Assembly: GCA_963815445.1 (NCBI GenBank)
Contig: CAWFGV010000005.1
Coordinates: 496,001-560,000, forward strand
Length of the DNA: 64,000 nt
Source: JANLYC01 sp963815445
GTDB taxonomy: Bacteria > Actinomycetota > Actinomycetes > Propionibacteriales > Nocardioidaceae
Direction: 5' to 3'
The position numbers and the translations under genes are program-made. Below, one piece after another: positions 25,104 through 34,862 of this stretch. The first letter of the stretch is position 1; every line of letters starts with the position of its first letter. Under the pieces are notes generated by a model that was not told the DNA's origin, did not search any database, and saw only the letters and a list, made by a program, of their open reading frames with translations.

Positions 25104-26329
25104 TCGAGGGCGGTGGTGATGGCCGCAGCAAGGTCGTCGACCTCGGAGTCGGTCATGACGAAGGCGGGGGAGACCTGGATGCCGCCGGCTCCGACGGCCC
25201 GGGTAGCCACGCCGTGCGACCGCAATGCCTTGGCCAGGGCCATGGCCTCCGTGGGCTCGCTGAGCTGGATCGCGGCGAGCGCGCCCGTCCCGCACCGCAC
25301 CTCGAGGACGCGCTCGTGATCCTCAAGTGGCTTGAGCCGCGCGGCGAGCGTCGTCTCGAGGCGAGCGGCCTCGTCGAGCAGGTGCTCACGCTCGAGGATG
25401 TCGAGGTTCACCAGTGCCACGGCAGCGGCCGCCGCATGGCCTGAGTACGTGTAGCCGTGCCGCCACCACACCCCCGCGTCACGCTGGAAGAAGGGCTCTG
25501 ACACCTTCGGGGCGATCAGCACCGCCCCCATCGGCAGGTAACCCGACGTGAGCCCCTTGGCTGTGGTGATCATGTCGGGCTCGAGCCCGAACCGCCCGCT
25601 CGCGAACCACGCGCCACCGATCCGCCCGTAGCCCGTCACCACCTCGTCCGCCACGAACAGCACGTCGTACTCCGTGCACACCTTGCGGACGTCGGCGAGG
25701 TAGCCGTCCGGCGGCGGATAGACGCCGCCGGCGCCGATCACCGGCTCGCAGAAGAACGCAGCGACGTTCTCGGGCCCCAGCCGCTCGATCGTCGTACGCA
25801 GGTCACCGGCGTCGTCCCACGCCACGGTGGCACTGTCATGCACGAGCTCGCCGTAGCCGTCGCGGTTTCCAGGGATGCCGGCGAGCGCCGTGCCGGCGTA
25901 GTGCATGCCGTGGTACGCCTTCTGCCGCCCGATGAGGTAGCGGCGCTGCGGTTGCCCCATCTCGTTCCAGTACCGACGGGCCAGCTTCGCAGCCGTGTCG
26001 ACGGAGTCGGAGCCACCTGAGGTGAAGAACACCTTCGACCCCGGCACCGGCGCTATCCCCGCCAGTCGCTCCGCGAGAGCCACCGTCGGTTCCGTCACGT
26101 AGTCACCGAACGTGCTGTACGCCGCCACCTTGCTCATCTGTTCGGCAGCCGCCTCGCCGAGCTCGGCCCGGCCGTGTCCGACGTTGGTGAACCACAGTCC
26201 GGCTGTGGCGTCGAGGTAGCGGTTGCCGTCCGGGTCGTAGACGTACGCTCCGTCGCCGCGCGCGACCACGAACTCACCGTCGCGTTCGACGGCGCCCATG
26301 TCCGAGAACGGATGCCATAGCGCGCCCAT
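25097..26329 (-). CDS. Class-III aminotransferase (omega-amino acid:pyruvate type)
   Basis: The 410-residue PLP enzyme shows FFTSGGSDSVDTAAKLARRY, KAYHGMHYAG, the Asp of FVADEVVTGYGR (about 228) and the Schiff-base lysine in TTAKGLTSGYLPMGAV (about K258). The SGGSDSVDTAAKL form is typical of omega-aminotransferases that use pyruvate. ATG 26329 has GAAGGAG upstream; the frame opens at 26377. It is the second of three class-III aminotransferases in the island and lies about 100 bp after gabT on the same strand. The substrate is probably a diamine or omega-amino acid. Confidence 0.87.
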   Translation of the reverse strand: MGALWHPFSDMGAVERDGEFVVARGDGAYVYDPDGNRYLDATAGLWFTNVGHGRAELGEAAAEQMSKVAAYSTFGDYVTEPTVALAERLAGIAPVPGSKVFFTSGGSDSVDTAAKLARRYWNEMGQPQRRYLIGRQKAYHGMHYAGTALAGIPGNRDGYGELVHDSATVAWDDAGDLRTTIERLGPENVAAFFCEPVIGAGGVYPPPDGYLADVRKVCTEYDVLFVADEVVTGYGRIGGAWFASGRFGLEPDMITTAKGLTSGYLPMGAVLIAPKVSEPFFQRDAGVWWRHGYTYSGHAAAAAVALVNLDILEREHLLDEAARLETTLAARLKPLEDHERVLEVRCGTGALAAIQLSEPTEAMALAKALRSHGVATRAVGAGGIQVSPAFVMTDSEVDDLAAAITTALDR

Positions 26330-26425
26330 TGGTGCTCCTTCGCAGGTCGAGGCCGGATCCCGAGCAACGTATCCCAAACCGGTGGCCGCGAAACCTCCCC
26401 GGTCCTGCTTCGGCCGCGGGGACGG

Positions 26426-27775
26426 TCAGGAGACGTCGGCGAGGGCCTTCTCGAGCACGGTCAGGGCCTCGTCGATGAGTGCGTCTGAGATCACCAGCGG
26501 TGGCAGGAACCGGAAGACGTTGCCGAAGGTGCCACACGTCAGGGTGAGCACGCCTTCGGCGTGACACGCCTTGTTGACCGCAGCGGCCGCGGCGGCGTTC
26601 GGCGTCGTCGTGCCCGGCTCGACGAGCTCGATGGCCAGCATGGCACCGCGTCCCCGGACGTCTCCGATGACGGGATAGCGCTGAGCGAGGTCGCTCAGCC
26701 GCCCGAGCATCAGCTCGCCGATGTGCCGGGCGCGGGCCGCCAGGTCCTCGTCGCGCATGGTGGCGATGGTGCCCAGGGCCGCGGCGCAGGCGACCGGGTT
26801 ACCGCCATACGTGCCGCCGAGGCCACCGGGCTTGACGGAGTCCATGATCTCGGCGCGCCCCGTGACGGCCGCGAGCGGGAGCCCCCCGGCGATGCCCTTC
26901 GCCGTGGTGATGAGGTCGGGTACGACGCCCTCGTGGTCACAGGCGAACCAGTCGCCGGTTCGGCAGAAACCGGTCTGGATCTCATCGGCCACGAACACGA
27001 CCCCGTTGTCCGTGCACCACTGAGCCAGCCGCGCCAGGAAGCCAGGCGCGGGCACCACGAAACCGCCTTCGCCGAGGATGGGCTCGATGACAAGGCAGGC
27101 GACGTTGTGCGCGCCGACCTGCTTGTCGATCATCGCGAGCGCACGCTCGGCCGCCTCGGCGCCCGACACCTCAGACGTCTCACGGAACGGGTACGAAACG
27201 GGAGCCCGGTAGACGTCACCCGCGAACGGCCCGAAGCCGTCCTTGTAGGGCACGTTCTTCGACGTCATCGCCATCGTCAGGTTCGTCCTGCCGTGGTAGC
27301 CGTGGTCGAACACCACGACGCCACGTCGCCCGGTATGAGTGCGTGCGATCTTGACGGCGTTCTCGACGGCCTCGGCGCCGCTGTTGAGCAGCACGGACTT
27401 CTTCGCGTGGTCGCCGGGCGTCAGCTCGTTGAGCGCTTCGCACACCTCCACGTAGCCGTCATACGGCGCCACCATGAAGCAGGTGTGAGTGAACTGGGCG
27501 ACCTGCGCTGTGACCCGCTCGACGACGGCCGGGGTCGCGTTACCGACACCGGTCACGGCGATGCCTGAAGCCATGTCGATGAGGGAGTTCCCGTCGACGT
27601 CGACGACCACGCCGCCGCCGGCCGCTGCGACGTACACCGGGAGCGTGACACCGATGCCGGCCGAGACGGCCGCCTCCTTGCGGGCCTGCAGCTCACGTGA
27701 GCGGGGGCCGGGGATATCGGTGACGACGCGCCGCTCCTGCGGGAGCGAGGGGCCGCCTAAGGGGGTGTCAGACAT
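26426..27775 (-). CDS. gabT: 4-aminobutyrate aminotransferase
   Basis: The 449-residue enzyme has LLNSGAEAVENAVKIARTHT, DHGYHGRTNLTMAMT, the Asp of FVADEIQTGF (about 264) and the PLP lysine in TTAKGIAGGLPLAAVTGRAE (about K293). This matches GabT closely: GABA plus 2-oxoglutarate gives succinate semialdehyde plus glutamate; many GabT also take 5-aminovalerate. The start at ATG 27775 (MSDTPLGGP) fits the family; the frame is open a further 60 codons. It is divergent from the PucR regulator with a 109-bp gap. Confidence 0.93.
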   Translation of the reverse strand: MSDTPLGGPSLPQERRVVTDIPGPRSRELQARKEAAVSAGIGVTLPVYVAAAGGGVVVDVDGNSLIDMASGIAVTGVGNATPAVVERVTAQVAQFTHTCFMVAPYDGYVEVCEALNELTPGDHAKKSVLLNSGAEAVENAVKIARTHTGRRGVVVFDHGYHGRTNLTMAMTSKNVPYKDGFGPFAGDVYRAPVSYPFRETSEVSGAEAAERALAMIDKQVGAHNVACLVIEPILGEGGFVVPAPGFLARLAQWCTDNGVVFVADEIQTGFCRTGDWFACDHEGVVPDLITTAKGIAGGLPLAAVTGRAEIMDSVKPGGLGGTYGGNPVACAAALGTIATMRDEDLAARARHIGELMLGRLSDLAQRYPVIGDVRGRGAMLAIELVEPGTTTPNAAAAAAVNKACHAEGVLTLTCGTFGNVFRFLPPLVISDALIDEALTVLEKALADVS

Positions 27776-27841
27776 GACCACACAGTACGGCGCCGACCCT
27801 CGGAGCGGACGGCTTCGATCCGCATAATCGCCACCGACGCG

Positions 27842-27860
27842 CTTGTACGATGTGGACAAG
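27842..27860. promoter_or_regulatory. Dyad CTTGTACGATGTGGACAAG in the gabT/pucR gap
   Basis: CTTGT and ACAAG form an inverted repeat with a 9-bp spacer between the divergent gabT and pucR genes, 25 bp before the pucR ATG. A PucR-type regulator of gabT would be expected to bind in this gap. An AT-rich CATAAT lies just upstream (27823-27828) and may be a -10 element. Confidence 0.4.
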
Positions 27861-27884
27861 TTCGCTCGCTCGATGAGGTGGCCC

Positions 27885-29450
27885 ATGACTGCGACATTGC
27901 GGCTGTTGCTGCGCCGACCAGACCTCGGCCTCACGTTGCTGGTTCCGGACGCCACGACCGCTCCGGAGAGCGCCGACGTGCTGGACAGGCCGATCCGGTG
28001 GGTAGCGACGAGCGAGCTCGGCGACCCGACGCCCTACCTGCGGGGCGGTGAGCTGTTGCTGACCAATGGCATCGGCCTCCCCAAGTCGCGGCCCGCCATC
28101 GATCGGTATGTCGCCCGGCTGGTCGATGTCGGGGTCATCGGCATGGGCTTCGCCGTCGGAACCGTGCACGACGCGATCCCGGCCGGCCTCGTCGCCAGCG
28201 CCCGCAACCGTGGTCTCCCGCTTGTTGCCGTCGACGAACCGACGCCGTTCATCGCGGTCGGTGAGGCGGTCTCGGAGCTGCTGGCCAAGGAACAGTACGG
28301 CGAGATCGCCGCGGCGTACGACGCGCAGCAGGAGATCACGCGAGCCGCGCTCCGCCAGGGCGCCGCAGGCGTGGTTGCCCAGCTGGCGAGGAGCACCGGT
28401 GGCTGGGTCGTGCTCCTCGACCCGCACGGTGACGTGATCGAGGCGTCCCGGCGGACGACCGTGGCTGAACGCGACAGCTGGCTGCCCGACCTGGAGCGGC
28501 TTCGCAGCAGGGGGCCGGCGACCGCGACGACCGTGGATGCCGGCGAGCATCGCACGATCCAGTCGTTGGGCGGCTCGGGCCGGGTGCGCGGCTACCTGGT
28601 CACCGGCGTGGCCGGCAACGTGGCCCCGACAACGGCCAACCGGGCGCTGATCAACGTCGCCGCGGCACTCCTCACGTTTTCGCTTGCCCATGAGGGAGGC
28701 GCGCGCGACCGGCTCGCGCGGACCGCGCTCATGGCGTTGGCGTTGCGCCTGCCGGAGCAGGTGACGCCGCTCCTGCCAGATCTGGCGGGGCCGGTCTTCG
28801 AGGCGGCAGACCTCTGGGTGGTCGCAGCCGGGGGAACCGCGGCAAACGTCGAGACCTGGCACCAACAGGTCGAGGACGAGGGGCGGTCGCACTGCTTCCC
28901 GTGGTTGCAGCGGGGCAGCGACACCAGGGCCGGCTTGCCTGACGGGGAGGCCAGCCCCGACCTTCTCCTGGTGGCCGTCTCGGACGAGCGGGAGCGCGAC
29001 CGGCTGCTGAGCATGCCGCGTCCGGCCGTGACCTTGGGCGTTAGCGACCGTGCCCCCACCGCCGCGCTCGCGACTGCTCGGGACCAGGCGGTCAACAGCC
29101 TGCGCCTCGCCACCACCCGCAACGTGCCGAGTCTGGCCTTCAGCGACCTCGGTCGACTCGGGCTGGCCGGGGTGGTCGATCCGCAGGCCGCGGCAGCATT
29201 TGCGGCAGCCACGCTGGACGAGCTGACGGCGTACGAGCGGGCGTCCCATGTCGAGCTCTGCGAGAGCCTGCGGGCCTGGCTCTCGCATCATGGGCAGTAC
29301 GAGCCCGCCGCGGTCTCGCTGGGCATCCACCGCCATACGCTGCGCTACCGCGTGCGCAAGGCGGCCTCGCTGATGGGACGCGACCTCGACGACCCAGCTG
29401 CCCGGATGGACCTGTGGTTCGCTCTGACTGTCCAGAGTGGACAACGCTGA
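27885..29450 (+). CDS. PucR family transcriptional regulator
   Basis: The 521-residue protein has an N-terminal PucR ligand domain (PYLRGGELLLTNGIGLPKSR) and a C-terminal PucR/CdaR helix-turn-helix (ESLRAWLSHHGQYEPAAVSL, then HRHTLRYRVRKAASLMGRDL). PucR proteins activate purine, GABA or amino-acid catabolic genes. ATG 27885 with GAGGTGG upstream is a better start than the TTG at 27843. It is divergent from gabT and precedes an aldehyde dehydrogenase gene, the arrangement known for GABA-responsive regulators in actinomycetes, so control of gabT is inferred. Confidence 0.88.
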   Translation: MTATLRLLLRRPDLGLTLLVPDATTAPESADVLDRPIRWVATSELGDPTPYLRGGELLLTNGIGLPKSRPAIDRYVARLVDVGVIGMGFAVGTVHDAIPAGLVASARNRGLPLVAVDEPTPFIAVGEAVSELLAKEQYGEIAAAYDAQQEITRAALRQGAAGVVAQLARSTGGWVVLLDPHGDVIEASRRTTVAERDSWLPDLERLRSRGPATATTVDAGEHRTIQSLGGSGRVRGYLVTGVAGNVAPTTANRALINVAAALLTFSLAHEGGARDRLARTALMALALRLPEQVTPLLPDLAGPVFEAADLWVVAAGGTAANVETWHQQVEDEGRSHCFPWLQRGSDTRAGLPDGEASPDLLLVAVSDERERDRLLSMPRPAVTLGVSDRAPTAALATARDQAVNSLRLATTRNVPSLAFSDLGRLGLAGVVDPQAAAAFAAATLDELTAYERASHVELCESLRAWLSHHGQYEPAAVSLGIHRHTLRYRVRKAASLMGRDLDDPAARMDLWFALTVQSGQR

Positions 29451-29511
29451 CGCTCGGGTCATCCTGATCGTGGCGCGGCGCGGTTTGCCCGGGGGCACTA
29501 GCGTCGGGGGT

Positions 29512-30955
29512 ATGACGCGAGCATTCCCCATGTGGATCGCCGGCAAGCAGGTGGACGGTCCCGAGACCCTTGAGATCACCAGCCCGTACGACGGACGAGC
29601 CGTCGGGACGACGTCGTGGGCGAGTCCCGAGCAGGTGGAGGACGCGGTTGCCGCGGCGGCCGCGCTGGCGGGCGATGCTGCCGCGTCTGCCCATTCACGT
29701 CCGGGCGGACGCGCTGGCACACGTGAGCGGGCAGATCGCTGCCCGCGCCGAGGAGATCGCGCAGCTCATCACTGCCGAGAACGGCAAGCCGCTCTTCTGG
29801 GCGCGCGGTGAGGTCGGTCGCGCTGTCTCGGTCTTCCGCCTCGCCGCCGAGGAGGCCCGACGCTGGTCGGGCGAGGCCATGCGGCTCGACACCGACAAGG
29901 CAGCGGCCGGCCGGCTGGCCTACATCAGGCGGGTGCCGAAAGGCCCGGTCCTCGCGATCTCGCCGTTCAACTTCCCACTCAACCTGGTGGCCCACAAAGT
30001 CGCCCCGGCGATCGCTGTCGGCGCCCCCATCGTCCTCAAGCCGGCTCCGAAGACGCCGCTGTCCGCGCTGCTGCTGGCCGAGATCGTGGCCGAGACCGAC
30101 CTGCCGGCGGGCATGCTCAGCGTCATCAATGTCCAGAACGACCAGGCCGGTGCACTCGTGGCCGACGAGCGGTTGCCGGTGATCTCGTTCACGGGGTCGG
30201 GACCGGTTGGTTGGTCGATCCAGAAGTCGGTCCCGCACAAGCACGTGACGCTCGAGCTGGGCGGCAACGCAGCCGCGGTCATCTGTTCCGACTGGACGTC
30301 TGACGACGACCTCGAGTGGGCGTCGACCAGAGTCGCCACCTTCTCCAACTACCAGGCCGGCCAGTCCTGCATCGGCGTTCAGCGCGTCTACGTGGCGGAG
30401 TCGGTGTACGACGACTTCAAGGGACGGCTGGTCGCGAAGGTCAAGGCGCTCAAGACCGGCGACCCCGGCGACGACGCGACCCAGGTCGGCCCCGTCATCA
30501 ACATCGAAGCCGCCGAGCGGATCGAGGCGTGGGTCAACGAGGCGGTCACGCAAGGGGCCACCGTGCTCACCGGTGGTGGCCGGGACGGCGCGAGCGTCGA
30601 GCCGACGGTCCTCGAGGGCGTTCGGTCCGACGCGAAGGTGTCGTGTGACGAGGTCTTCGGCCCGGTCGTGCTGATCGAGCCGGTGGCCGATGACGCGACG
30701 GCGTTCGCCAAGGTCAACGCCTCGGCGTACGGGCTGCAGGCGGGTGTCTTCACCCACGACCTGCAGACGGCGTTCCGGGCGCATCGTGAGCTCGAGGTCG
30801 GCGGTGTCATCGTGGGGGACGTGCCCAGCTACCGCGCCGACCAGATGCCGTACGGCGGTGCGAAGGAGTCGGGTGTGGGCCGCGAAGGCGTCCGCTATGC
30901 GATGCAGGACTACACCTATGAACGTGTGATGGTGCTCACCGGCCTCGACCTCTGA
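29512..30955 (+). CDS. NAD(P)-dependent aldehyde dehydrogenase, likely semialdehyde type (frame interrupted)
   Basis: Read across the break, the protein has AISPFNFPLNLVAHKVAPAI, the catalytic Glu in HVTLELGGNAAAVI and the catalytic Cys in QAGQSCIGVQRVYV. From ATG 29512 (MTRAFPMWIAGKQVDGPETL) it leaves frame near 29688-29690: LAGDAA should continue RLPIHVRADALAHVSGQ if one base is removed from GCCGCG. With gabT and the PucR regulator beside it, succinate- or glutarate-semialdehyde oxidation is the likely job, but GQSCIGVQR also occurs in lactaldehyde- and phosphonoacetaldehyde-type enzymes. A single extra base in an otherwise perfect family member suggests sequence error. Confidence 0.85.
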
Positions 30956-30993
30956 CGCTCCGCGGCCCGGCGGCGCCGTGAAACACTGATGGG

Positions 30994-32286
30994 GTGAACG
31001 ACGAACGACCGGACCGGCGCGATCTGGTGCTGCTGGGATCCACCGGATCCATCGGTACGCAGGCGCTGGATGTCGTCCGCGCGAACCCTGATCGCTTCCG
31101 AGTCGCCGCCCTGGTCGCCGGTGGCAGCGACCCAAGGTTGCTCGCAGCCCAGGCCATCGAGTTCGGGGCACCGACCGTGGCCGTGTCGCGCAGTACGGCG
31201 GTCGAGGACCTCCAGCTGGCCCTGTATGCCGAGGCGCAGCAGCGTGGCTACCACCGCGGCGACTTCAAGCTGCCGCGCATCATCGGCGGGCCCGACGCCC
31301 CGGAGCAGGCAGCGGCGCTGCCTTGCGACATCGTGCTGAACGCGATCGACGGTGCGGCGGGGCTGAGGGCGACGGTGGTCGCGCTGCAGATGGGCGTGAC
31401 GCTGGCGCTGGCCAACAAGGAGTCACTGATCATCGGCGGTGACCTGGTGACATCGCTGGCCAAGCCCGGCCAGATCGTGCCTGTCGACTCCGAGCACTCG
31501 GCGCTCGCCCAGTGCCTGCGCGGCGGCCGCGTCGACGAAGTACGCCGGCTCGTCCTGACCGCCAGCGGTGGGCCGTTCCGTGGTCGCACGCGGGAGCAGC
31601 TGGCGGACGTCTCCGTCGACGAGGCGCTGGCCCATCCGACGTGGGACATGGGTCCGCTCGTCACCGTGAACTCGGCGACGCTCGTCAACAAGGGCCTCGA
31701 GGTGATCGAGGCCCACCTGCTGTTCGACCTCGACTTCGACCGCATCGAGGTCGTCGTCCATCCGCAGTCGGTCGTCCATTCGATGGTGGAGTTCCACGAC
31801 GGTTCGACGATCGCGCAGGCCTCGCCGCCGGACATGCGGCTGCCTATCGCCCTGGCGCTCGGGTGGCCTGACCGAGTGCCCGGTGCCGCCGACGGTGTGG
31901 ACTGGACGAAGGCGCAGAGCTGGGAGTTCGAGCCGGTCGACCACGAAGCATTTCCGGCGCTGTCGCTCGCCGTCGACGCCGGCCGTCGCGGCGGCCTGGC
32001 TCCCGCGATCTACAACGCCGCGAACGAGATCTGCGTCGAAGCCTTCCTCGGTGGCCGCCTGGACTATCTGGGCATTGTCGACACTGTGGCTGTGGTCCTG
32101 GGCGCGGAGGACGTACCCTCGTACGAGGGAAGGCTCGGTATCGACAGCAGTGTCGAAGAGAGCCTCGACCGCGTGCTCACGGCCGACCGCTGGGCACGCG
32201 ACCGCGCCACCGCCCTCATCGGTGGGAGTGCCCAGCCACGGGGTACCGCGACACCGACGATGCCAGGAGGCGACCGCCGACCATGA
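30994..32286 (+). CDS. dxr: 1-deoxy-D-xylulose 5-phosphate reductoisomerase
   Basis: This 430-residue enzyme makes MEP from DXP with NADPH, the first committed step of the non-mevalonate isoprenoid pathway. It shows the NADPH motif LLGSTGSIGTQALDVV, LALANKESLIIGG, the metal/substrate region VDSEHSAL and LTASGGPFRGR, and NKGLEVIEAHLLF. The start is GTG 30994. It heads the conserved run dxr-rip1-ispG; its stop overlaps the rip1 start (ATGA). ispG two genes on acts later in the same pathway. Confidence 0.97.
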   Translation: MNDERPDRRDLVLLGSTGSIGTQALDVVRANPDRFRVAALVAGGSDPRLLAAQAIEFGAPTVAVSRSTAVEDLQLALYAEAQQRGYHRGDFKLPRIIGGPDAPEQAAALPCDIVLNAIDGAAGLRATVVALQMGVTLALANKESLIIGGDLVTSLAKPGQIVPVDSEHSALAQCLRGGRVDEVRRLVLTASGGPFRGRTREQLADVSVDEALAHPTWDMGPLVTVNSATLVNKGLEVIEAHLLFDLDFDRIEVVVHPQSVVHSMVEFHDGSTIAQASPPDMRLPIALALGWPDRVPGAADGVDWTKAQSWEFEPVDHEAFPALSLAVDAGRRGGLAPAIYNAANEICVEAFLGGRLDYLGIVDTVAVVLGAEDVPSYEGRLGIDSSVEESLDRVLTADRWARDRATALIGGSAQPRGTATPTMPGGDRRP

Positions 32287-33596
32287 CCGCACTGGTCTAC
32301 ACGCTCGGCGTGGTGCTGTTCCTGCTCGGCATCATCGCGTCGATCGCCCTGCACGAGGTCGGTCACATGGTGCCCGCAAAGCTGTTCGGCGTGAAGGTGA
32401 CCCAGTACTTCGTCGGCTTCGGCAAGACGGTCTGGTCCACCCAGCGCGGTGACACGGAGTACGGCGTCAAGATGTTCCCGATGGGCGGCTTCATCCGCAT
32501 GGTCGGCATGCTGCCGCCGGCCAAGCGCGATGCCGAAGGGCGCGTCAAAGGTTTCAGCGGTGGCTTCTTCGGTCGCCTCATCGCCGACGCTCGCGCCGTC
32601 GAGTACGAGAACGTCAAGGCCGAGGACCAGGACCGACTCTTCTACCGCAAGGCCTGGTGGAAGAAGGTCATCGTGATGTCGGGTGGCCCGATGATGAACG
32701 TCGTCATCGCGATCCTGTTGCTCAGCGGCGTCTTCATGGGCTTCGGCATCAAGCAACCGACGCTCACGGTCGACAAGGTCTCCGACTGTGTGGTCCCCGC
32801 GAGCGAGGGCAACCGCGCCTGCCGTGTCGGTCAGAACGCCGACCCGCTGTCTCCGGCCATGAAAGCCGGTTTCAAGACCGGCGACCAGATCCTCGCGATC
32901 AACGGCACAGCGGTCAGCGACTGGTCGCAGTTCTCCGATCGCGTACGTGCCAACGCCGGACGTCACATCGACATCCTGGTCGCACGCAACGGCAAGGACG
33001 TCACCTTGTCGACCAAGACGATGGTGTCGCAGCGTCCCGACCTCAACAACCCGGGCGCCTACGTCGACGTGGGGTTCCTGGGCGTGTTGCCGACCGAGGT
33101 GCGCGAACGCCAGGGCTTCGGCTTCGTCGCCAGCACGATCGGCGACTACACCGCCAAGACCGGGCAGGCGCTCGTTCATCTGCCGCAGCGCATGGTCGGC
33201 GTCACGAAGGCGGCCCTGGGTCTCGAGAAGCGTGACGTCAACAGTCCCATGAGCGTCGTCGGCGCGAGCCGGGTCGCCGGCGAAGTGGCGTCTGAGACCA
33301 CGATCAGCGTCAGCGACCGGTGGGCGACGTTGCTCACGCTGCTGGGCGTCGTGAACCTGTTCGTGGCGCTGTTCAACTTCATCCCGCTGCTCCCGCTGGA
33401 CGGTGGCCACATCGCCGGCGCGCTCTACGAGGCGCTCCGGCGCGGCCTGGCTCGCGTGCGCGGTAGACCTGACCCCGGGTACGCCGACGTGGCCCAGCTC
33501 CTGCCGATCGCCTACACCGCCGCGAGCATCCTCATCGTCATGGGCGTGGTACTCGTGTGGGCCGATATCGTCAACCCGATCCGTATCACCGGATGA
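32283..33596 (+). CDS. rip1: Site-2 intramembrane metalloprotease (M50, Rip1/RseP type)
   Basis: The 437-residue membrane protease has the zinc motif HEVGH (residues 24-28) in the first helix, a central PDZ domain (SPAMKAGFKTGDQILAINGT) and the late LPLDGGHIAGAL motif that supplies the third zinc ligand. It cleaves membrane-embedded anti-sigma factors during regulated proteolysis. Its position between dxr and ispG is typical of actinobacteria. It has about four membrane helices. The start overlaps the dxr stop. Confidence 0.95.
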   Translation: MTALVYTLGVVLFLLGIIASIALHEVGHMVPAKLFGVKVTQYFVGFGKTVWSTQRGDTEYGVKMFPMGGFIRMVGMLPPAKRDAEGRVKGFSGGFFGRLIADARAVEYENVKAEDQDRLFYRKAWWKKVIVMSGGPMMNVVIAILLLSGVFMGFGIKQPTLTVDKVSDCVVPASEGNRACRVGQNADPLSPAMKAGFKTGDQILAINGTAVSDWSQFSDRVRANAGRHIDILVARNGKDVTLSTKTMVSQRPDLNNPGAYVDVGFLGVLPTEVRERQGFGFVASTIGDYTAKTGQALVHLPQRMVGVTKAALGLEKRDVNSPMSVVGASRVAGEVASETTISVSDRWATLLTLLGVVNLFVALFNFIPLLPLDGGHIAGALYEALRRGLARVRGRPDPGYADVAQLLPIAYTAASILIVMGVVLVWADIVNPIRITG

Positions 33597-33624
33597 CCTA
33601 CCCGGCGTACTCGAAGGACCTCTC

Positions 33625-34800
33625 ATGACTGCCATCGACCTGGGAATGCCGGCCGCACCTCCGCCGGTTCTCGCGCCACGCCGCAAGACCCGTCAGATCA
33701 AGGTGGGCAAGGTCCTGGTGGGTGGCGACGCGCCCATCTCCGTCCAGTCGATGACCACGACGTTGACGTCGGACGTCAATACGACGTTGCAGCAGATCGC
33801 CGAGCTGACCGCATCCGGGTGCGACATCGTGCGGGTGGCCTGTCCCAGCCAGGACGACGCGGAGGCGCTTCCCGAGATCGCCCAGCACTCGCAGATCCCG
33901 GTGATCGCTGACATCCACTTCCAGCCGAAGTACGTCTTCGCCGCGATCGACGCCGGCTGCGCGGCGGTGCGCGTCAACCCGGGCAACATCCGCAAGTTCG
34001 ACGACCAGGTCAAGCAGATCGCGCGGGCCGCCAAGGACCGGGGCACCTCCATCCGCATAGGCGTCAACGCCGGGTCGCTCGATCCACGGCTGTTCGAGAA
34101 GTACGGCAAGGCGACGCCCGAGGCGCTCGTCGAGTCAGCCGTGTGGGAGGCATCGCTCTTCGAGGAGCACGACTTCCACGATTTCAAGATCTCGGTCAAG
34201 CACAACGACCCTGTGGTGATGGTGAAGGCCTATCAGCTGCTTTCCGAGGCCGGCGACTGGCCGTTGCACCTCGGCGTCACCGAAGCAGGGCCCGCGTTCC
34301 AGGGCACGATCAAGTCATCGGTGGCGTTCGGTGCCCTGCTGTCGCAGGGAATCGGCGACACCATTCGGGTCTCGCTGTCGGCTCCGCCGGTCGAGGAGGT
34401 CAAGGTCGGGCTACAGATTCTCGAGTCGCTCAACCTCCGACAGCGTCGGCTCGAGATCGTGTCGTGTCCGTCGTGCGGCCGTGCGCAGGTCGACGTCTAC
34501 AAGCTGGCTGATGAGGTCACAGCCGGGCTCGAAGGCATGGAGGTGCCGCTCCGGGTCGCCGTGATGGGCTGCGTGGTCAACGGACCGGGGGAGGCCCGCG
34601 AGGCTGACCTCGGAGTCGCGTCCGGCAACGGCAAGGGGCAGATCTTCGTCAAGGGAGAGGTCATCAAGACCGTCCCCGAGGCGATGATCGTCGAGACCCT
34701 GATCGAAGAGGCGATGCGTCTCGCCGACGCGATGGGAGCCCCGGTCGACGAAGACGGGTCCGCTGTCGCGCCTGGTCAACCCACTGTCACCGTCTCCTGA
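33625..34800 (+). CDS. ispG: 4-hydroxy-3-methylbut-2-enyl diphosphate synthase (flavodoxin)
   Basis: The 391-residue enzyme converts MEcPP to HMBPP in the MEP isoprenoid pathway using a 4Fe-4S cluster. Visible are SVQSMTTTLTSDVNTTLQQI near the N-terminus, the TIM-barrel core VIADIHFQP and the C-terminal cluster ligands SCPSCGRAQVDV and VMGCVVNGPGEAREADLG. I start it at ATG 33625 with GAAGG upstream; the frame is open for 74 more codons that overlap rip1 and are not family-like. Confidence 0.97.
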   Translation: MTAIDLGMPAAPPPVLAPRRKTRQIKVGKVLVGGDAPISVQSMTTTLTSDVNTTLQQIAELTASGCDIVRVACPSQDDAEALPEIAQHSQIPVIADIHFQPKYVFAAIDAGCAAVRVNPGNIRKFDDQVKQIARAAKDRGTSIRIGVNAGSLDPRLFEKYGKATPEALVESAVWEASLFEEHDFHDFKISVKHNDPVVMVKAYQLLSEAGDWPLHLGVTEAGPAFQGTIKSSVAFGALLSQGIGDTIRVSLSAPPVEEVKVGLQILESLNLRQRRLEIVSCPSCGRAQVDVYKLADEVTAGLEGMEVPLRVAVMGCVVNGPGEAREADLGVASGNGKGQIFVKGEVIKTVPEAMIVETLIEEAMRLADAMGAPVDEDGSAVAPGQPTVTVS

Positions 34801-34862
34801 GGTCTCTCGCGCCAGACTGACCGCGAGGCGCTTTCCCGGCAACCCTGCTTGATACTGGGTGG

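Noticed and set aside
27768..29720. A 650-codon open frame on the minus strand
   Set aside because: It lies fully antisense to the pucR gene and the start of the aldehyde dehydrogenase, has low-complexity Arg/Ala/Gly-rich sequence and matches no family; a GC-rich shadow frame.
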